From Aotearoamyces nothofagi (taxonomy: Eukaryota; Ascomycota; Leotiomycetes; Leotiales; Tympanidaceae), in assembly GCA_015345905.1 (NCBI GenBank), contig JADDTR010000010.1, positions 1-64,000 on the forward strand: DNA of 64,000 nucleotides, read 5' to 3'. Below are positions 22,217 to 35,213 of the stretch, in pieces (within the stretch, counting starts at the first letter, position 1; every line of letters starts with the position of its first letter). A program made the position numbers and the translations under genes. The notes below the pieces were generated by a model. That model did not search any database. It was not told the DNA's origin and saw nothing but the letters and a program-made list of their open reading frames with translations.

Positions 22217-23195
22217 TCGCAGGTCCACGAAGGAAGCTTCTCTGCTTGTAGCTTGCGGTACTTACAAATCGAACTCTCTCGTATCGTTTTGGATCTGTCT
22301 GGGCTCTGTCAGGCCTGCTGCACTGTTACCCAGACCTCTTTTATGCTTCCTATTTGGTGTTGTGGATTTCTTTCGTGTTTGAATTACGCATTATCATCGT
22401 CGTGCTTATTATTCTCCCCATTGTATCATTATCATCATCATTTGAACATTCATTATCAATATCCGTCCCTCTTCCTCCCCCCTCCCCTCCGAACCCTCCT
22501 CTAAATCCGGACTTATATATATATATATATATGCTGGTGTCAGAGCCCGCAAGCCAAGTTTCCAGTTCCTGTATAGACGCAAGAAGAAGAGAAAACCAAC
22601 CTCTCAACCCCCCCTTATTCTCTCCTGCTTCCCACCCCACCATCAGCCCCTCCCCGCGCCCGCCGCCAATCGCAGAATCCCAGCACCGTCGCTTGCCGAT
22701 AAGAGGATCCCTTTACCCGTTGCGGCAAGTGCGTGCCTACCTCGCCTGTGCGGCACACCTGAACACCTCAGGCAGGCCAGCCGGCCGGCATTGGGCGGAC
22801 AACGCTGAATACGCTCGTGGTCCTGTTCGCCCTGCCCTCTCACCCTGCTCTCCCTGTTCTCTCACCCTGTTCTCTCTCTCATCCAGCCCAGACCGTGTTA
22901 TGCCTGACAGAGAAGCCTCGCTATCGCGGCTGTCTATTTATAGTCCAGAAGACGCCGGCGTAGGACATCCATTCCTACGCAACAGACGCACGGATATATG
23001 ATAAACCGCTATCGGGTACCCGACAGCCGGGCGGGCATGCGATGGCGGATACCCTCTATCAGCGATAACGATCCGCCCCGGGTATCCGCCCCGGGTATCC
23101 GACCACGCTCCGGCTCTCGCGACGCACGATACCCGACACCCAGACAGGCACAGGACGCAAGCGGGCCAGCCGACGCAGGAAAGCCCACCCCCCCC

Positions 23196-23215
23196 CATCC
23201 ATCCATCCATCCATC
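23196..23215. repeat. (CATC)n microsatellite
   Basis: Five tetranucleotide units after a C-rich run. Confidence 0.8.
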
Positions 23216-23390
23216 CTGCCAGCCGGCCAGCGAGACGATTCCCGCATCACTCCTGTAGAGCCCACATTACTGGCATGGAGAGAGAGGCCGTGCTTCGGGC
23301 CCCGACCTCTGCATCGCTGTAGCAGGGCCGGATGGTCGGATATCATATCTTGTAAGAGCGAGAAAGAGAGAGAGGAGGGGCTACGTACTA

Positions 23391-23436
23391 TTGATTGATT
23401 GATTGATTGATGGATTGATAGATAGATAGATAGATT
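23391..23436. repeat. (ATTG)n followed by (GATA)n
   Basis: Two adjoining tetranucleotide runs of about six and four units. Confidence 0.8.
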
Positions 23437-24081
23437 ATTCCCTTCTGTCAAGACTCAAGAGAGGGAGAGAGGGAGAGAGGGTTAGATAGGAGAGGGGGAG
23501 AGATATGCCTTGGATGCTTAGGGGAAGGCCTTGTGGGAATTTGGCAGAGAGCGCCTGAGGTGTGGCATCATGTATAGGACCACAAGCCGGCCGACTGTCT
23601 GTAGACCGTGACCATTTCACCAGTCTTTGATGGATCAGATGGACCACGTTTGGCCTTCTCTGTCGGTCTGTTTTCCATACAAGTATAATGCATATTTCCT
23701 TCCATAGGCAGAACGAGCAGAAAACACTGTCGCTGATATAATTTATTATATCTGTATATATATAATAATATAATAACCCTTTGCTCATCTCCCGAGCTAG
23801 ACAGCCACGACGGCTCGATGATCTTATTGCTTGTACAGTTGCCACAACGTAGCATACAATAATAACACAACTCCTTCAGGTTGCTTCAACTCTTTCAAAT
23901 CCTTGGTCCTTACTCCTTACTCCTTGCTAAGTCTACAAGCTTCCCTTTCTTCCTCTCCTCTTACGATGCCGCTAACTTCCCTTAGTAAAGACACGAGCCA
24001 ATCAAATACTACATCATGATATTCCTTTGGCAATTCATCACTTGCCATGATCCATGGACCACGGTAGATCTCCAAGTCCGT

Positions 24082-26708
24082 CTAGCCAAGGAGAACTGTC
24101 AATTGTTAGTCCGAAATCCCAGGGGTGGGTCTTGAGGAATAGAGGATATATATATACCTTCCCATTCCCAGTCCTTCATAACGCCAACCCAATGCAGATC
24201 CCCACGGACCGTCATCTCAGGCTCCAGAGCCTCAGTAATAGACTCGGGGGGTTTCTTCCTCGGCACCACGCCCGATTGTTGGCTAGGCATCGAAGAAGTA
24301 CTGCTGCGATGTCGTCTTTTCGGCGCACCTGCTCCACTCCCCGATATGCTAGTTCCGTTCAGCATTTCAGAGAAGCTGAACATATCTTCCATTTCCTCTT
24401 CGAATTTTCGTTTCGAGGATTCAGAATGCATCATAGCAGGTCTCCTTTGACTCATCTTTGCTGCTTCCTTGCCAGCTTCGAAGACGTCTCGTCGTTTCCA
24501 TACTTCCTTGGTCACTATCCAGCATTTGTCGATATTGCCAATCCACATTCTGGAAGCCATTGCCATCCAGCGGTTTTCAACCCACTGTCTATCTTCTCTA
24601 TCATATGCCTCGCAACCTGCTGCGAGCAAAGGGTAGATCTGGATGATGACAAGGCGAGAACTCAGTGGTACCGTCGCAAGAAAGACAAGAACTTTCTTGG
24701 CAAGCTGCGCACTGGAAAGTGATGGGATTTCAGGAACTGCCTGGTGCAAGTAGAGAAGCGTCGCATAACGATATGCCTCTGCTGTCTGTAGCGCGTGCTG
24801 AATCTCAGAAGATGGATCCTCAGGTGTCTCAAATGCTGTTCCAGCTTGCCATTTCTCAATCTGTTCTTTCAATTCAATTGCTTGACTTATGACGGCAATA
24901 GAGTTAGTCTCGACATTTCTGACCTTGCGGCAAAGGTTTGCAGCACGACCAATCAAAGGAAAAAGCCTGCTGGCACAACCCATAAGCGGGTCGACTTCGC
25001 TGGTATGACTTCCAAAAGGTCCATCGAGTGGTGTCAGGATATTATCAAGATCAGTCGATTCGTCTTCATCAACAGATGTAAGTCTGGCAATGACGTCCAT
25101 ATAAACCCAGGTATTACAAAGGAACCTCAGACGAGCTAAATCATCGCCAACTAGGTTGCGTCTGTTGTGTTTCATCAAAGCTTGATTGACAAGTATTCTA
25201 GCTCCTCGTAGGTGCTCAATACCCGTGGAAATATGTTGATCCCATGATTCCGAAAAGGCAAGGGCGAGCGTTGTCGCCAGAGCAGTATCTGTTCGCATCT
25301 TCTCAATGCCTGTGGCCAACGATCGAATGCTTCGCCGCATATGTTCCATTCCATCAACTCGTAGAGCTGGTTTCTCCTTCGCGGTATGAAATGCTGTCAT
25401 AGATGCAATTGCATGGTATAAAGCCGGAGAGTCCCGTGCCAGCGGCCATATCAGAGTTCGCCAGGGATTTTCCGTTGGCCCATCCTTCACAGACAGAATA
25501 CCACAAGTTTGCTTGTCAAACCGCAACATAAGCATCTCTGGGCTTCCTGCCTGAACCTCCGGTTGGCGAAAAAGTTTGTTAAAAGGATCATCTCTCATAC
25601 TCCCAGTTGGTGATCCACTGCCTGATCTTGATCCGTGCATCATATGCATTGGTGATCTCAAAGACATCCACGTATCATTATTGGACTGTGGCTGCCGAAT
25701 AATCTCTTCTATATCCTCATCAAGGATAGGATCGTGTAACATATCCTGCTGGAAATCAAATGGCTCTTCCGAAGGCTGGATTTGGAGGCGTCTTTGCTCC
25801 GGTGGACGCGCATTGAGTTCTGATCCCGGCAACAGCAAATCAATAAGCCTCGGAGACTGTCCAGAAAGACTAGGCCGACTTGCTAGAGACGGCATTACAT
25901 GTGCATCATCGAACAAGCTGTCAAGGCTACTTGTGACAGAGTTAGGCTCAAATATACGAGGTCTTGGTTGATTTCGTAAATATGGCGGCGTAGTCATATC
26001 GAAAGCCATAGTCGGTTGAAAATTATGGTCTAAATAGGAATGATCATGCATGTGACTGATCGAAGGAGAAGGAATCGCAGCATTAAAGAAGTTATCCTGC
26101 ATCGGTATGTCTGCGTCGGGTTCGACGACTGGTTCAGACGAGCCTTCGGAATAGTCGGGACTCACTGACGGATCAGGGTCTGGAGGCTTTCCATTGTGTA
26201 TTGAATCTAATAGATTATTAGTATAAATAGCATTTCCTCATCTTCTGTCCTGGTCATACTTTTTTTCGGCCGTGAGGGCGCAACTTTATTTGTGAAAGTA
26301 GCCTCCTCGAATGGCCTCCATTTAAAGTCCTTCTTGTATCCTCCACAAGTAACACTCCTCTTGTGGCATTGTTGGCATGACGGTTTCGTTTCGTCACACT
26401 TTAGTCGTTTTGCTTTACATGTTATGCAGCCTAAATGCAGATAATCAATTAGTATATTTTCTAGATGGGACCGACATGCCTGTGTGTTATATATGCTAAG
26501 ATAAGGGAACAAGTCAGGATAAGAACATACCGTTTCTTGATTTGGATTGCTTGGGCTTCGTTATACCAGTCGGCTTCTTGGTTTGAGCCGTACTCGAGTG
26601 CTTCGGCGGTGGTGACTTGCGCCGCGGGGAGGTTTGGGGAGGTTTGGCGGATTGTGTACTTGGCGAGTTCAAAAAGGCAGATGGCGACGGTATCGTTATC
26701 GTTTCCAT
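24082..26708 (-). CDS. Zn2Cys6 transcription factor
   Basis: Four exons (26708-26531, 26430-26260, 26206-24158, 24095-24082) close in frame at 803 residues. Introns are 100, 53 and 62 nt. The DNA-binding domain starts at about residue 59, GCITCKAKRLKCDETKPSC followed by QQCHKRSVTCGGY, six Cys for a binuclear zinc cluster. The first Cys lies just past the exon 1/2 junction. The N-terminal 58 residues are Ser/Pro/Lys-rich. The C-terminal half carries the fungal-specific regulator domain (Fungal_trans_2 type; LIWPLARDSPALYHAIASM, GIEHLRGARILV). The last exon is tiny and ends EWEVLLG. Nuclear DNA-binding regulator. Targets unknown, and no adjacent pathway genes point to one. Confidence 0.92.
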
Positions 26709-26719
26709 CTTGACCTGCC

Positions 26720-29220
26720 CTCAAGCAGGCTCATCGACACGCAGGAGCTCTAGTCTCCGTGGGAAAGGTCATGCAAATACACACAATAAATTCTGCAGTA
26801 GGGTATTCAAAATATGTTAACATCTCGGGAAGATTGTCTATGAGGGCAGGCTGGAAGACGGGCGTAGTTGGGGTGTAGTCCATGGAGTCCTCGGCACAGG
26901 GTTGCTACTGCGTAGGCTTGGCCGATATCGATCATGGGGGTTTGATAGCAGATAAGTAGGATTGGTCACTGGCGAATCTGGTGATAGACCGCGGCACTTA
27001 GTCTCTGCCGCCCGGACGCAGTAGATTGGAGAGTCGAATCAGCGACGAGCAAGCGACGGGCCTGCGCTGGGCCTGCGCTGGGGCTGCTCCGGGGGGGGAC
27101 TCTTCACTGGCAGCGACGGGGTGTGCGCTGGGGCTGCACTGCTGGGGCTGCTGCACAGCGAGTGAATGAGCACTGCGGCACTGATGCACCGCTGCACTGG
27201 CATGGCACGACAGCCGCTGCACCGAGCCTGGACGGGCCTGTACTCGCCCTGTACTCGCCCTGTACTCGCTGTACTTGCCCTGTACTTGCCCTGTACTTGC
27301 CCTGTCCCTGGGTTCCACGGTGCTGAGCAGTGCTGTCCTGTACTGTGTTGTAGCTGCCCGTATGCCCTCGAATAGCGCATGCTGCCCGCGTTGGCGCTAT
27401 ATCTCGGCTCGTCATGGGCTCCATCGCCCCCATTTCAGGCTTGCCTCTGTTCCTCTTAGGCCTGTGCTGGCACCGCGGTTAGGGCCTGCATCGCTACAGA
27501 CTCGTGCTATTTAGGCTGTAGCCGTCGCTGCTAGATCACACTGCCGGTTCTGCCCTTGCCCGCGCAGTCCCTTCAGATCTCCCCCGGATGAAGCGACTCG
27601 AGCACCGGGGAAGTTCATGTACCTTCGTGTGATGGCGACACGCACATATTCAGGCGTTGCGAAGGGCACCTGCGACGAGACAGGCCGTCCGAACATTGCT
27701 CCATCGGCCGCCCACGTTTGTGTGAAGGAGTGATGGACTCCACAGAGCCACCACATTGGCACGTCAAGCAGGCTGGCCTCGACGGAGCGTGCATGTGGAT
27801 CATTTTGCGCGCATCGGCCATGCTAATTGTTGGTAGGCGTCGGGGGAAGCGGGTCGAGAGATAACGAGTAACGGGCACCACTGCTTTCTAGGAATGGAGA
27901 CACAACATATGCTGCAGCGGCGGCGGCGGCGACGGCGACGGCGACGGTCAATGGCCCTGTATCGGCGGCTGAAGGTGCATCGAGAGATATCTGATAGGTG
28001 CTCAGATTCGTCAAAAATTTGTCACATTGCATCTGCAGCATTTCCCCTCAATCCGAACCAAGGATTCAAGGTTCGCAACGTGTACGCACAACTCGTGCGG
28101 ACTGGACCTATAACCCCGTGGATTATGGGTTATGGGCTATGGATTATGAATGTACGGCGGATCTAGATTCTGGAACTGTGCTGTTAAACATTGGATCTTT
28201 GACTATCCCATTTTCTTTGCCAGAGAAAATCTTCTTTCTATACTCTGACCCGAAGAGATGGATTGCGTCCTCTCCATTCTCCCTTCTACCTTCTCCCCTC
28301 TCCATGAGCCCTCCCACGAGGTCGTACAGCGCGCTCTGTACCCATCACGTTGCTGCATTTGTGATGCGATTCTCAAGAATAGACTTCAAGCATTATTCCA
28401 AATCCTCAACTGCCTCGCATGCAACTACCGATTGTTGAGGACATTTGTCCTACCAAACTGTAACGCGCTTTGACTGGGTAGATGGAGCAGAGTGACTTGA
28501 TTGTCTCGGAACGAAACGACGTGTCAGTACTTTCAGTGCCTGCCCGCGACAATAGAACGGAGTCAAGCATGCCCGGTAGGTAGACCACCGAACATTCTCT
28601 ATTCCCTATTCCCAAGGAAGGCCAACATGAGCAATGCCATACTATGTACTTCGCTTCGTGACGAGGGAGACAAGGTCACTACTCACACGTGACAAAAGGC
28701 CAACGCTGGTATTTGGCTGGCACTGTACGAGGCAGGTAGGGTAAGGGCAGTACAACTCTTGACACTGATCCGGATTCGTGTCTTAGAATACCTTCTGCAG
28801 TAGAGTTCCCCAGGCTGAGATGGCATGCTTGATGATGGCAAGGCTTGCGTGACTTTGCATAGATCGCAAAATGACAGGAGATAATTGTTAAAGAAATCAG
28901 GATGACGAGCGAAACTGCAGCGGAAGCGTGTTTCCTGAGGAGAGTAGTGGAAAGAGACTTAGGCTTATACTTTGTATATAGGGATCCCGCAACTCAGTGG
29001 GAGTATTAAAGGAGGCAGAGGCCCCCATTTTATCGCAATAAGTACGGCTCAAGAGGCTCCATGGACTGCGTGAGCATGAGGATACTGGTGATTATCACTG
29101 ATGATTATCGCTGGTTTTGGAGACGCTGTGGGGAGGCTCTCGATCACTCTTTTATTTGTCTTAGAGCAGGAACCCGCCGGACAATACAATGCCATTGTCA
29201 ACGGAGTAGCGTAGCTTAAT
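26720..29220. other. Intergenic, no supported gene
   Basis: 2.5 kb. GC-rich between 27000 and 27560, with a tandem array at 27239-27306 and a GGC/GAC run at 27916-27945. From 28000 on, the composition is ordinary. ORFs are short and non-overlapping in frame logic. Nothing else recognised. Confidence 0.5.
27239..27306. repeat. (TGTACTTGCCC)n / (TGTACTCGCCC)n array
   Basis: Six to seven units of an 11-bp motif in two sub-types, differing by T/C. Confidence 0.75.
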
Positions 29221-29229
29221 GCGAAGCGC

Positions 29230-29665
29230 CCCAGATTCTTGTTTTCCCGTTATAGCTCACCAGATATAACTTTGCGGCCGTTGATCTCCCTCTCCAGCGT
29301 GTCGCCATCATACAAGAACATGCGCTGAAATGCACAATGTCGTCAGTTGCCATTGCTGACCCGGGCCCGCTGGGGTCGCGAAAAGCCTTTCAGCGTTCTC
29401 GACTGCGATTGTTGCATTCACTGCATTGATTGCAGCTTGCTGTGGCCAGTCGGCCGCAGCCGATGTCTTGGTTGAGTAATATTGGGCAAGAGGATTCGCC
29501 CAGTGTGCTGCTCCAGCTGCCAACCTTCCCTTTGTGAGACCCTGCCACGCCTGTCACGCCTGTCGCGGCCCTGTCACGCCAGCCTCCGGGCGATGCTAAA
29601 GCCTGTGCCAACGCACGAGACGCAACCTTAGGGAGCATAAGCACGAGCCATGGAAAGGCCTTCAT
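29230..29665 (-). other. Candidate small secreted-protein gene, structure unresolved
   Basis: From ATG 29665 the minus strand reads a hydrophobic leader (MKAFPWLVLMLPKVASRALA). After a GGCGTGACA-type slippage repeat (29545-29590) another frame looks coding (WANPLAQYYSTKTSAAADW and QQAAINAVNATIAVENAERL). A third block, RMFLYDGDTLEREINGRK, follows a TTTCAG acceptor. No single splice model joins all three convincingly. It may be a gene frameshifted by repeat slippage, or chance. No family recognised. Confidence 0.25.
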
Positions 29666-29896
29666 AGAATCATAGAGTACGACGCAACCCCACCACTCCT
29701 ACCAGAGTCGTCATCCCGCTCCGCTTTTGCTTCTCCTCCATGAGAGCCGCCGATTCACCCAACCGCCCATAGCATTTCGTAGCATTTCATCCAGATTTCC
29801 AATCTACTTGACTCTTCATTACACGACATCGACAGTTCTGATGATTAACAGCGGCTAGTGGACCACATCTGACACTATCCTTTACAGCTCGCAATC

Positions 29897-31804
29897 ATGT
29901 CCAGGCGCGGTGGTACACGAGTCGATGAATACGAGGAACGCGCATATTACCCACAGGAGCAACGGGCTCCAGTCTACGTGCAGGACAGAGCTGTGCCAGT
30001 TCGGAGCCGTGACCTAGAGGAGATATCCTTTAGTAGACGCACGGAAGAGCGAGATCGTCAGCCTGACTTCTTACGATCCGATTACAACAGAGTCGAAGAT
30101 CAACCCTTGGTGCTCAGGGAGAGAAAGCTAGAGACGTTCTCGAGACCAGTCAGACGATCACCTCCTCGAGAGAGGTCTCCATCCATTGAGCGAGAGAGAG
30201 TACGCGAGCGAGTTGTGGAACGAGAGAGAGAAAGGACTCCTCCACCTCAGAGGACGCATCTAGTAGTCAAAGAGAAAGAACGTGCGCGCTCAACTGGTCC
30301 AGAAATATATCGTACGAGAACCTACGAAAGGGGGAGAGATGTGTCACCAGCCAGGTCAGAGGAGAGAGTTCGCACACGAGTCATCGATCGCGAACGCTCT
30401 AGAGTACGATCTCCGTCAAACGACAGAGTACGAACGACTACACGTGTGGTTGAGCGTGAGCGGGAACGAGAGAGGTCGCCATCTCCCCCAGACAGGGAGC
30501 GAATACGCACAAGGGTTGTAGAGCGGGAACGAGAGAGATCTCCATCTCCTCTTCTAGACCGGGAGAGAATACGCACAAGGATCGTAGAGCGGGAGAGGAG
30601 GAGATCTCCATCTGAGTCATCTGAGTCTTCTGTAGCTCCCGTGGAGCCGCCTGTTATTCGAGCACCACCAATTCACCAGGAGATTATCACACACCACAGG
30701 CACATAGATCATGGTATGGACTTTGATATACGTTGTGGGAATATATACTAACTGAACCTAGGATATGAATACGCACCTGTACCGACACCTCCACCCCCAC
30801 CTCGCCCTAGGCCCGCCGAAAGAGAGACCAAAGAAACATCAATCGATATATACACGGGGAGAGGTGAAACCGAGGTAGACATATATAAGTCGTGAGTTTA
30901 GCAACAGATTTCACTAAACATCTACTGACCCATAAGGAGTAGGAAAGCACGTCCTCGTGAAGATCCCCGTTCCTCTCGCGACTTCTTTGATGACGATGTC
31001 CTCTACGAGCGAGACCGTGAACGCGATCGCTTACGTGCTCGAGTAAGCCGTAGACGATCAGTCTCCGCTCGCCGTGATCGTGAACGTGACTTATTAGGGT
31101 CGAACGAATCGGAGTCGGACTACTATGCAAGAAAAACAGACGAGCGATCATACATTGGCGAAGCATATAACGGCTCTACGAAAGATTGGTCTATTGTTGA
31201 TGTTCCACCTGGAACGGAGCGTGTCAGGATGGATGGTGTTGGAGGCGGTAGTCAGGAAATTACATGGCAGCGGTACAATGGTGTTCGGAGGTCCAAATTC
31301 CTGCCAGAACGCGACTCGCAAGCCACCTTCGAGCGAGATTATGAACGCGAAGAAGTCAGTGACCGTAGAGTTGGGAGACCTCTGCCACCACCCAGGAACA
31401 GGTATGGTGACATGTGGACCGAAATCACCAAGGATCTGGTTGTCAGAGAAGCCATCGAAGAGATGGGCTACGATTTTGAGGAGACGGAGTACTTTTTCTA
31501 TGTTATTCAGTATCTACGATATGTAAGTGGATAATATTGGATAATATCTTGCATTTTTGTAACTCCGGCTAATGATCAATAGGAGGACGTTCTCGAGCTC
31601 GTCCAACTCTCAGAGGACATCCGTAGAGCGCGAAAGCGGCGTATTCGCGAGATAGCATTCGAGCGCGAGCGACTGAAGGAGCGTGAACTACTCACTATTG
31701 AAGCACCGCCTCGAACCCCCGTTCCCCCGCCGTATGACGACGAGCGCATTATCGAGAGGGAGATTGTTTATGATTCACGAAGACCACGAGGATACCTTCG
31801 CTGA
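29897..31804 (+). CDS. DUF8035 arginine/glutamate-rich protein
   Basis: Four exons (29897-30713, 30762-30891, 30943-31522, 31583-31804) close in frame at 582 residues. The N-terminal 260 residues are a charged low-complexity region dominated by RERERSPSP and RIRTRVVERERE repeats, resembling RS-domain proteins. A proline stretch follows. The C-terminal domain, with WTEITKDLVVREAIEEMGYD, EYFFYVIQYLRYEDVLELV and a basic helix (RRARKRRIREIAFERE), matches the fungal DUF8035 domain of unknown function. Intron 2 can use either of two acceptors six bases apart (ending at 30936 or 30942), both in frame; the TAG was chosen. No enzymatic motif. RNA-linked work is only a guess from composition. Confidence 0.8.
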
Positions 31805-33396
31805 GATGGGAAAATTGGCGGCGGAGGACGTGCTACACGATTGACGGCCGGGCATGGGGTTTCACGATCTTACGATGATGATATGATGATGATGACGACG
31901 ATAGATTGCATAGCGGACCGATGTGAGATCCAGCATGCATCTGTGAATTTCTGTCGTTTCCTGCCTGCATTAGGATGGGTCGATCGATGATTTACTTGCC
32001 GTAGATGATTGGATTGGATTGCGATTGCTTGGATGGCTAGCCATGTGTTGTTCATCACCTAATGAAGAATCTCCTACAATATCGAGCCACTGTCTGCCGC
32101 CTTGCTGCTTGAAAATTGATTAGCATGTCAAAGTCCCAAATCGACGTCTCCCTCCATTAAGCCTGTGTCTGTACCTGGAGCTATGTCTAGGCTCGTGGCG
32201 CCGTCGGCCCGCCACCAAACACTTACCACGGGACACTGCCGCCTCTGATGCCCTCCTCCCTGTCTTCTCCGCACTTCCAACGCCATACTGTAGCGTGAGC
32301 CGTGCAAGGGATCTACAGCAACGGTGGCTAAAACCACCGGGAAAACAGGGAAAACAGGGAGAGCAGGGAGAGCAGGCTCGCTCCGCTGGGTTCGGGTATA
32401 AGGTAATAAATAAGGTCGGGTAGGGTAGGGTGGGTGGCTAGCGGTTAGGTACTGTACCTGTGGGCACTGTACTGTACCTGTGCATTTTAGGTAGGTAGCG
32501 CGGGTAGGGAGGCGGTAGTTCAGGTAGGTTACGGTAAGGATTCCAAGGGTTCCTGTGGCCGGTCGCAGCTCGGCTCGCTTCGGGAACACGTGAACTTGGA
32601 CTCGCTACGTCATCCATCCACAGCCAAAGCTGGGACCCTCCTATTTGGGCTGGTGGCAGTGGTGAGTCGACGAGCGGGAGAAGAGGACAGGCAGGACACG
32701 AGGACGGGCAGGACAGGGCAGAACCACAGGCCGGGTCGAGCAGGGTGACAGGCAGGCAAGGGCGAGGTCTCGTGACGAGCTGCAGGCTGGCTGTGGCTGT
32801 GGCGGTGGCTTTAGCTGTAGCTGTAGCTGTAGCTGTAGCTGTAGCTAGGCCCTGTACGGAGAAACATACACAACCGGCCTTGGGTCCTAGTGGCGAGAGG
32901 GATTTGGGCACGATCGATGACGCAGTGACACGCCCTCGCACGGCCAGCAAGTGCAACTACATACAAGAACGGGCTGCCGACTTTTAAAGTTGCGTGTCCC
33001 GGGAATGCTATTAAGATTATCGTGCTTGATTTATTCTCTATTATAACCTTATCTGCCGCTCCCTTGCAGCATTACTGCCTACCTGGGTTACTACGGTGTT
33101 ACTAGACCGAAACCTGCGTGCGGTCGCTGAGAGGTGCTTTATTGTGAGCCAGTGGATTGTGGCACAGCGAGAGCTTTTGCGACAGCACTGCCATCAAGCG
33201 GGCGACTTCATCGACTCGCAACACTCGACTTCTGACAAAGAATACCAACCGCGGCATTCGAACCGATCTTCACCAAACCGATACAACTCTCCGTTCTCGA
33301 ATTACACACAGCTCTCTCCGAGGCTTTACATCACAGATAGCTACGAACAGACCAACGAGAAATCGAGAGAAGGATAGGATACAAACAGACGAAGAG
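31805..33396. other. Intergenic, GC-rich with simple repeats
   Basis: A (GAT)n-like run follows the DUF8035 stop (31875-31900). Between 32150 and 32950 it is GC-rich, with GTACTGTACCTGTG repeats near 32450-32480 and a (TAGCTG)n array. No gene supported. Confidence 0.5.
32811..32848. repeat. (TAGCTG)n microsatellite
   Basis: About six hexamer units, preceded by related GGCTGT units. Confidence 0.8.
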
Positions 33397-34091
33397 ATGG
33401 GCTTCAAAGACCGCTTCAACCTTACGCTCGAGTACCTCCTCTTCTCCATCTTGCGCTTCGTTCAGTTCGCTCTTGCCCTGACGGTCTGCGGTCTATATGG
33501 AGTTGATCTGCATGCGGCGAACAAAGCCAAGAAGTATGCAGATGGGAAATGGGTATGTCGATGATCCCCTGCTGCCTCTTCCCCTGCCTCCCGCTCGCTC
33601 TACTAGAGGAGAAGTGGGAGCTGGGAGGCGAGGAGAGCAAATGAAGTTGAACCAAGAGCTGACTATGTACACAGGTATACGCAGAAGTCGTAGGCGCCTT
33701 CTCGACCGTCACGGCACTGCTGTATCTCGTGCCGTTCATGATGCGCCTACCATTCGCTTTTGTGTGGGATTTTATTCTTTTGTTCTTGTGGATTGTGGTC
33801 TTCGGCATTTTTGGTAATGTGTGTATCCTCCCATCTCTATTCCACCCCATTCACTTCTCGCTTCTGATTACCTCTTATTACTGAAGAAGAAGAAGAAGCT
33901 AACAAATGACTTAATAGCTCTACATCAAAGAAAACGCCGAAGGAGACAGCGGTGTACAACGGATGAAGAATGCAGTCTGGGTCGACTTGGTCAATATGCT
34001 ACTTTGGCTCATCTCGGCCGTATTGATGACTGGCCTCTGGTGGAAGAATCGGAATTCGAGATCGCAGTTTACGGGACGAGCGATCGTCTAG
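33397..34091 (+). CDS. MARVEL-domain membrane protein
   Basis: Three exons (33397-33552, 33675-33818, 33918-34091) with introns of 122 and 99 nt give 157 residues. Four membrane segments in MARVEL order: the first around LRFVQFALALTVCGLYGV, then VGAFSTVTALLYLVPF, FVWDFILFFLWIVVFGIFG and WVDLVNMLLWLISAVLMTG. The segment between TM3 and TM4 (KENAEGDSGVQRMKNAVW) is the usual fungal form. Such proteins sit in the plasma membrane or vesicles and are linked to membrane apposition; no catalytic role. The second intron has a weak GTGTGT donor, chosen because it restores frame to the LYIKENAEG block. Confidence 0.85.
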
Positions 34092-35213
34092 GCATTCCTT
34101 CACGAAGGCTTGCGTCATCCCGATAGAGGAGCAAAGACTCGATAATACGTAGTGGAGAATCATTTAAAGATATGAATAACGGACGGTTATGGTACCATAA
34201 TGGACAGAGATGTCGAGTTGAGAATACGGCTTATGTGCCGGTAGATTCTGGTTGCATTGCTTTGATTCGAATATCACTGCGCGTGGCCCATCTTTATATT
34301 TTGTGTTGCTTGCACTTTGATTTTCTTTTGCTTTGTTTGCAACGTACAGAGATACCATTGCTTTTCAGGGTTCTATACATAGTTCAATACAATAATACTT
34401 CAAAAGAAATACGGGTTAATTTTTAAACTCTTTGATTATCTTGATTAGTGCTGACTTGACGGTATGGAATGTCTGAAGAAGGTTCAAGAAAGGTGGACAA
34501 AAGAGCAGAATGAAAACACCTTTCTGTGAGGACGAATTCGTGATACTTTGTAGAGGGTCTGCTGCAGAAGGACGACAGAGTTCCCACGACTACGTATCGA
34601 GTATTCGCGACTCTGTCCGGCGAGTACAGCAGGGAGAGACTAAATGACTATATTCAAGATATCGAACAGAGGCGGGCTGTAGAATTTGCACGTGAGATCC
34701 TCGTGATGATCTGAAATGCAATCCAGCAATGAAATGAGTGGCTTGCCACCAATAGCCCATATCGTCACGAATGTCATAATACAGCGCGTCCCGACATAGC
34801 ATGCCAGCCGGAGCTGCTGTTGCGGAAAGCCGTCGTAACTCGCGATGAATCAATTTCTGTAAAAAGGACAATGACATAACGTGACGATTAACTCGCGACG
34901 AATACGTACGGGCAGTCGAGTCGGGTATATAGGAAACGGACAGAGCCATGCTGGGAGACGGACGAGGCTGCAGGCGTGGGCCCTTCTTATCTTTGGCCGC
35001 GGCAGCGGCAGTAGCGCCTGACAGGATTACCGCGTCGAATGACATCGGGCCAGCCACCGACGGGCTAATCAGAAATCCCATCGATAATTTGCTGGCCTAT
35101 CAGAGCTACCCCAATCCCAAGACCTATACACCTGACACACATCTCAGCTCTTCTCTTCCAACCTCATCATTCCTCTCTCCGTCCCCGCCAGTTGCATCCC
35201 TAGTAGACCAGCG
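34092..35213. other. Intergenic, no supported gene
   Basis: About 1.1 kb of mixed composition. A 163-codon minus-strand ORF (35081-34590) lacks recognisable features. It probably contains the promoter of the PQ-loop gene in its last 200 bp, where CT-rich sequence precedes the ATG. Confidence 0.45.

Larger units (their letters stand above)
21860..24060. other. Intergenic, low complexity and microsatellites
   Basis: About 2.2 kb without a supportable gene. GC-rich to 23300 with repeated GGGTATCC/GGATACCC words near 23020-23140, then AT-richer. Microsatellites are listed separately; a (TA)n tract lies at 22512-22531. Confidence 0.55.
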
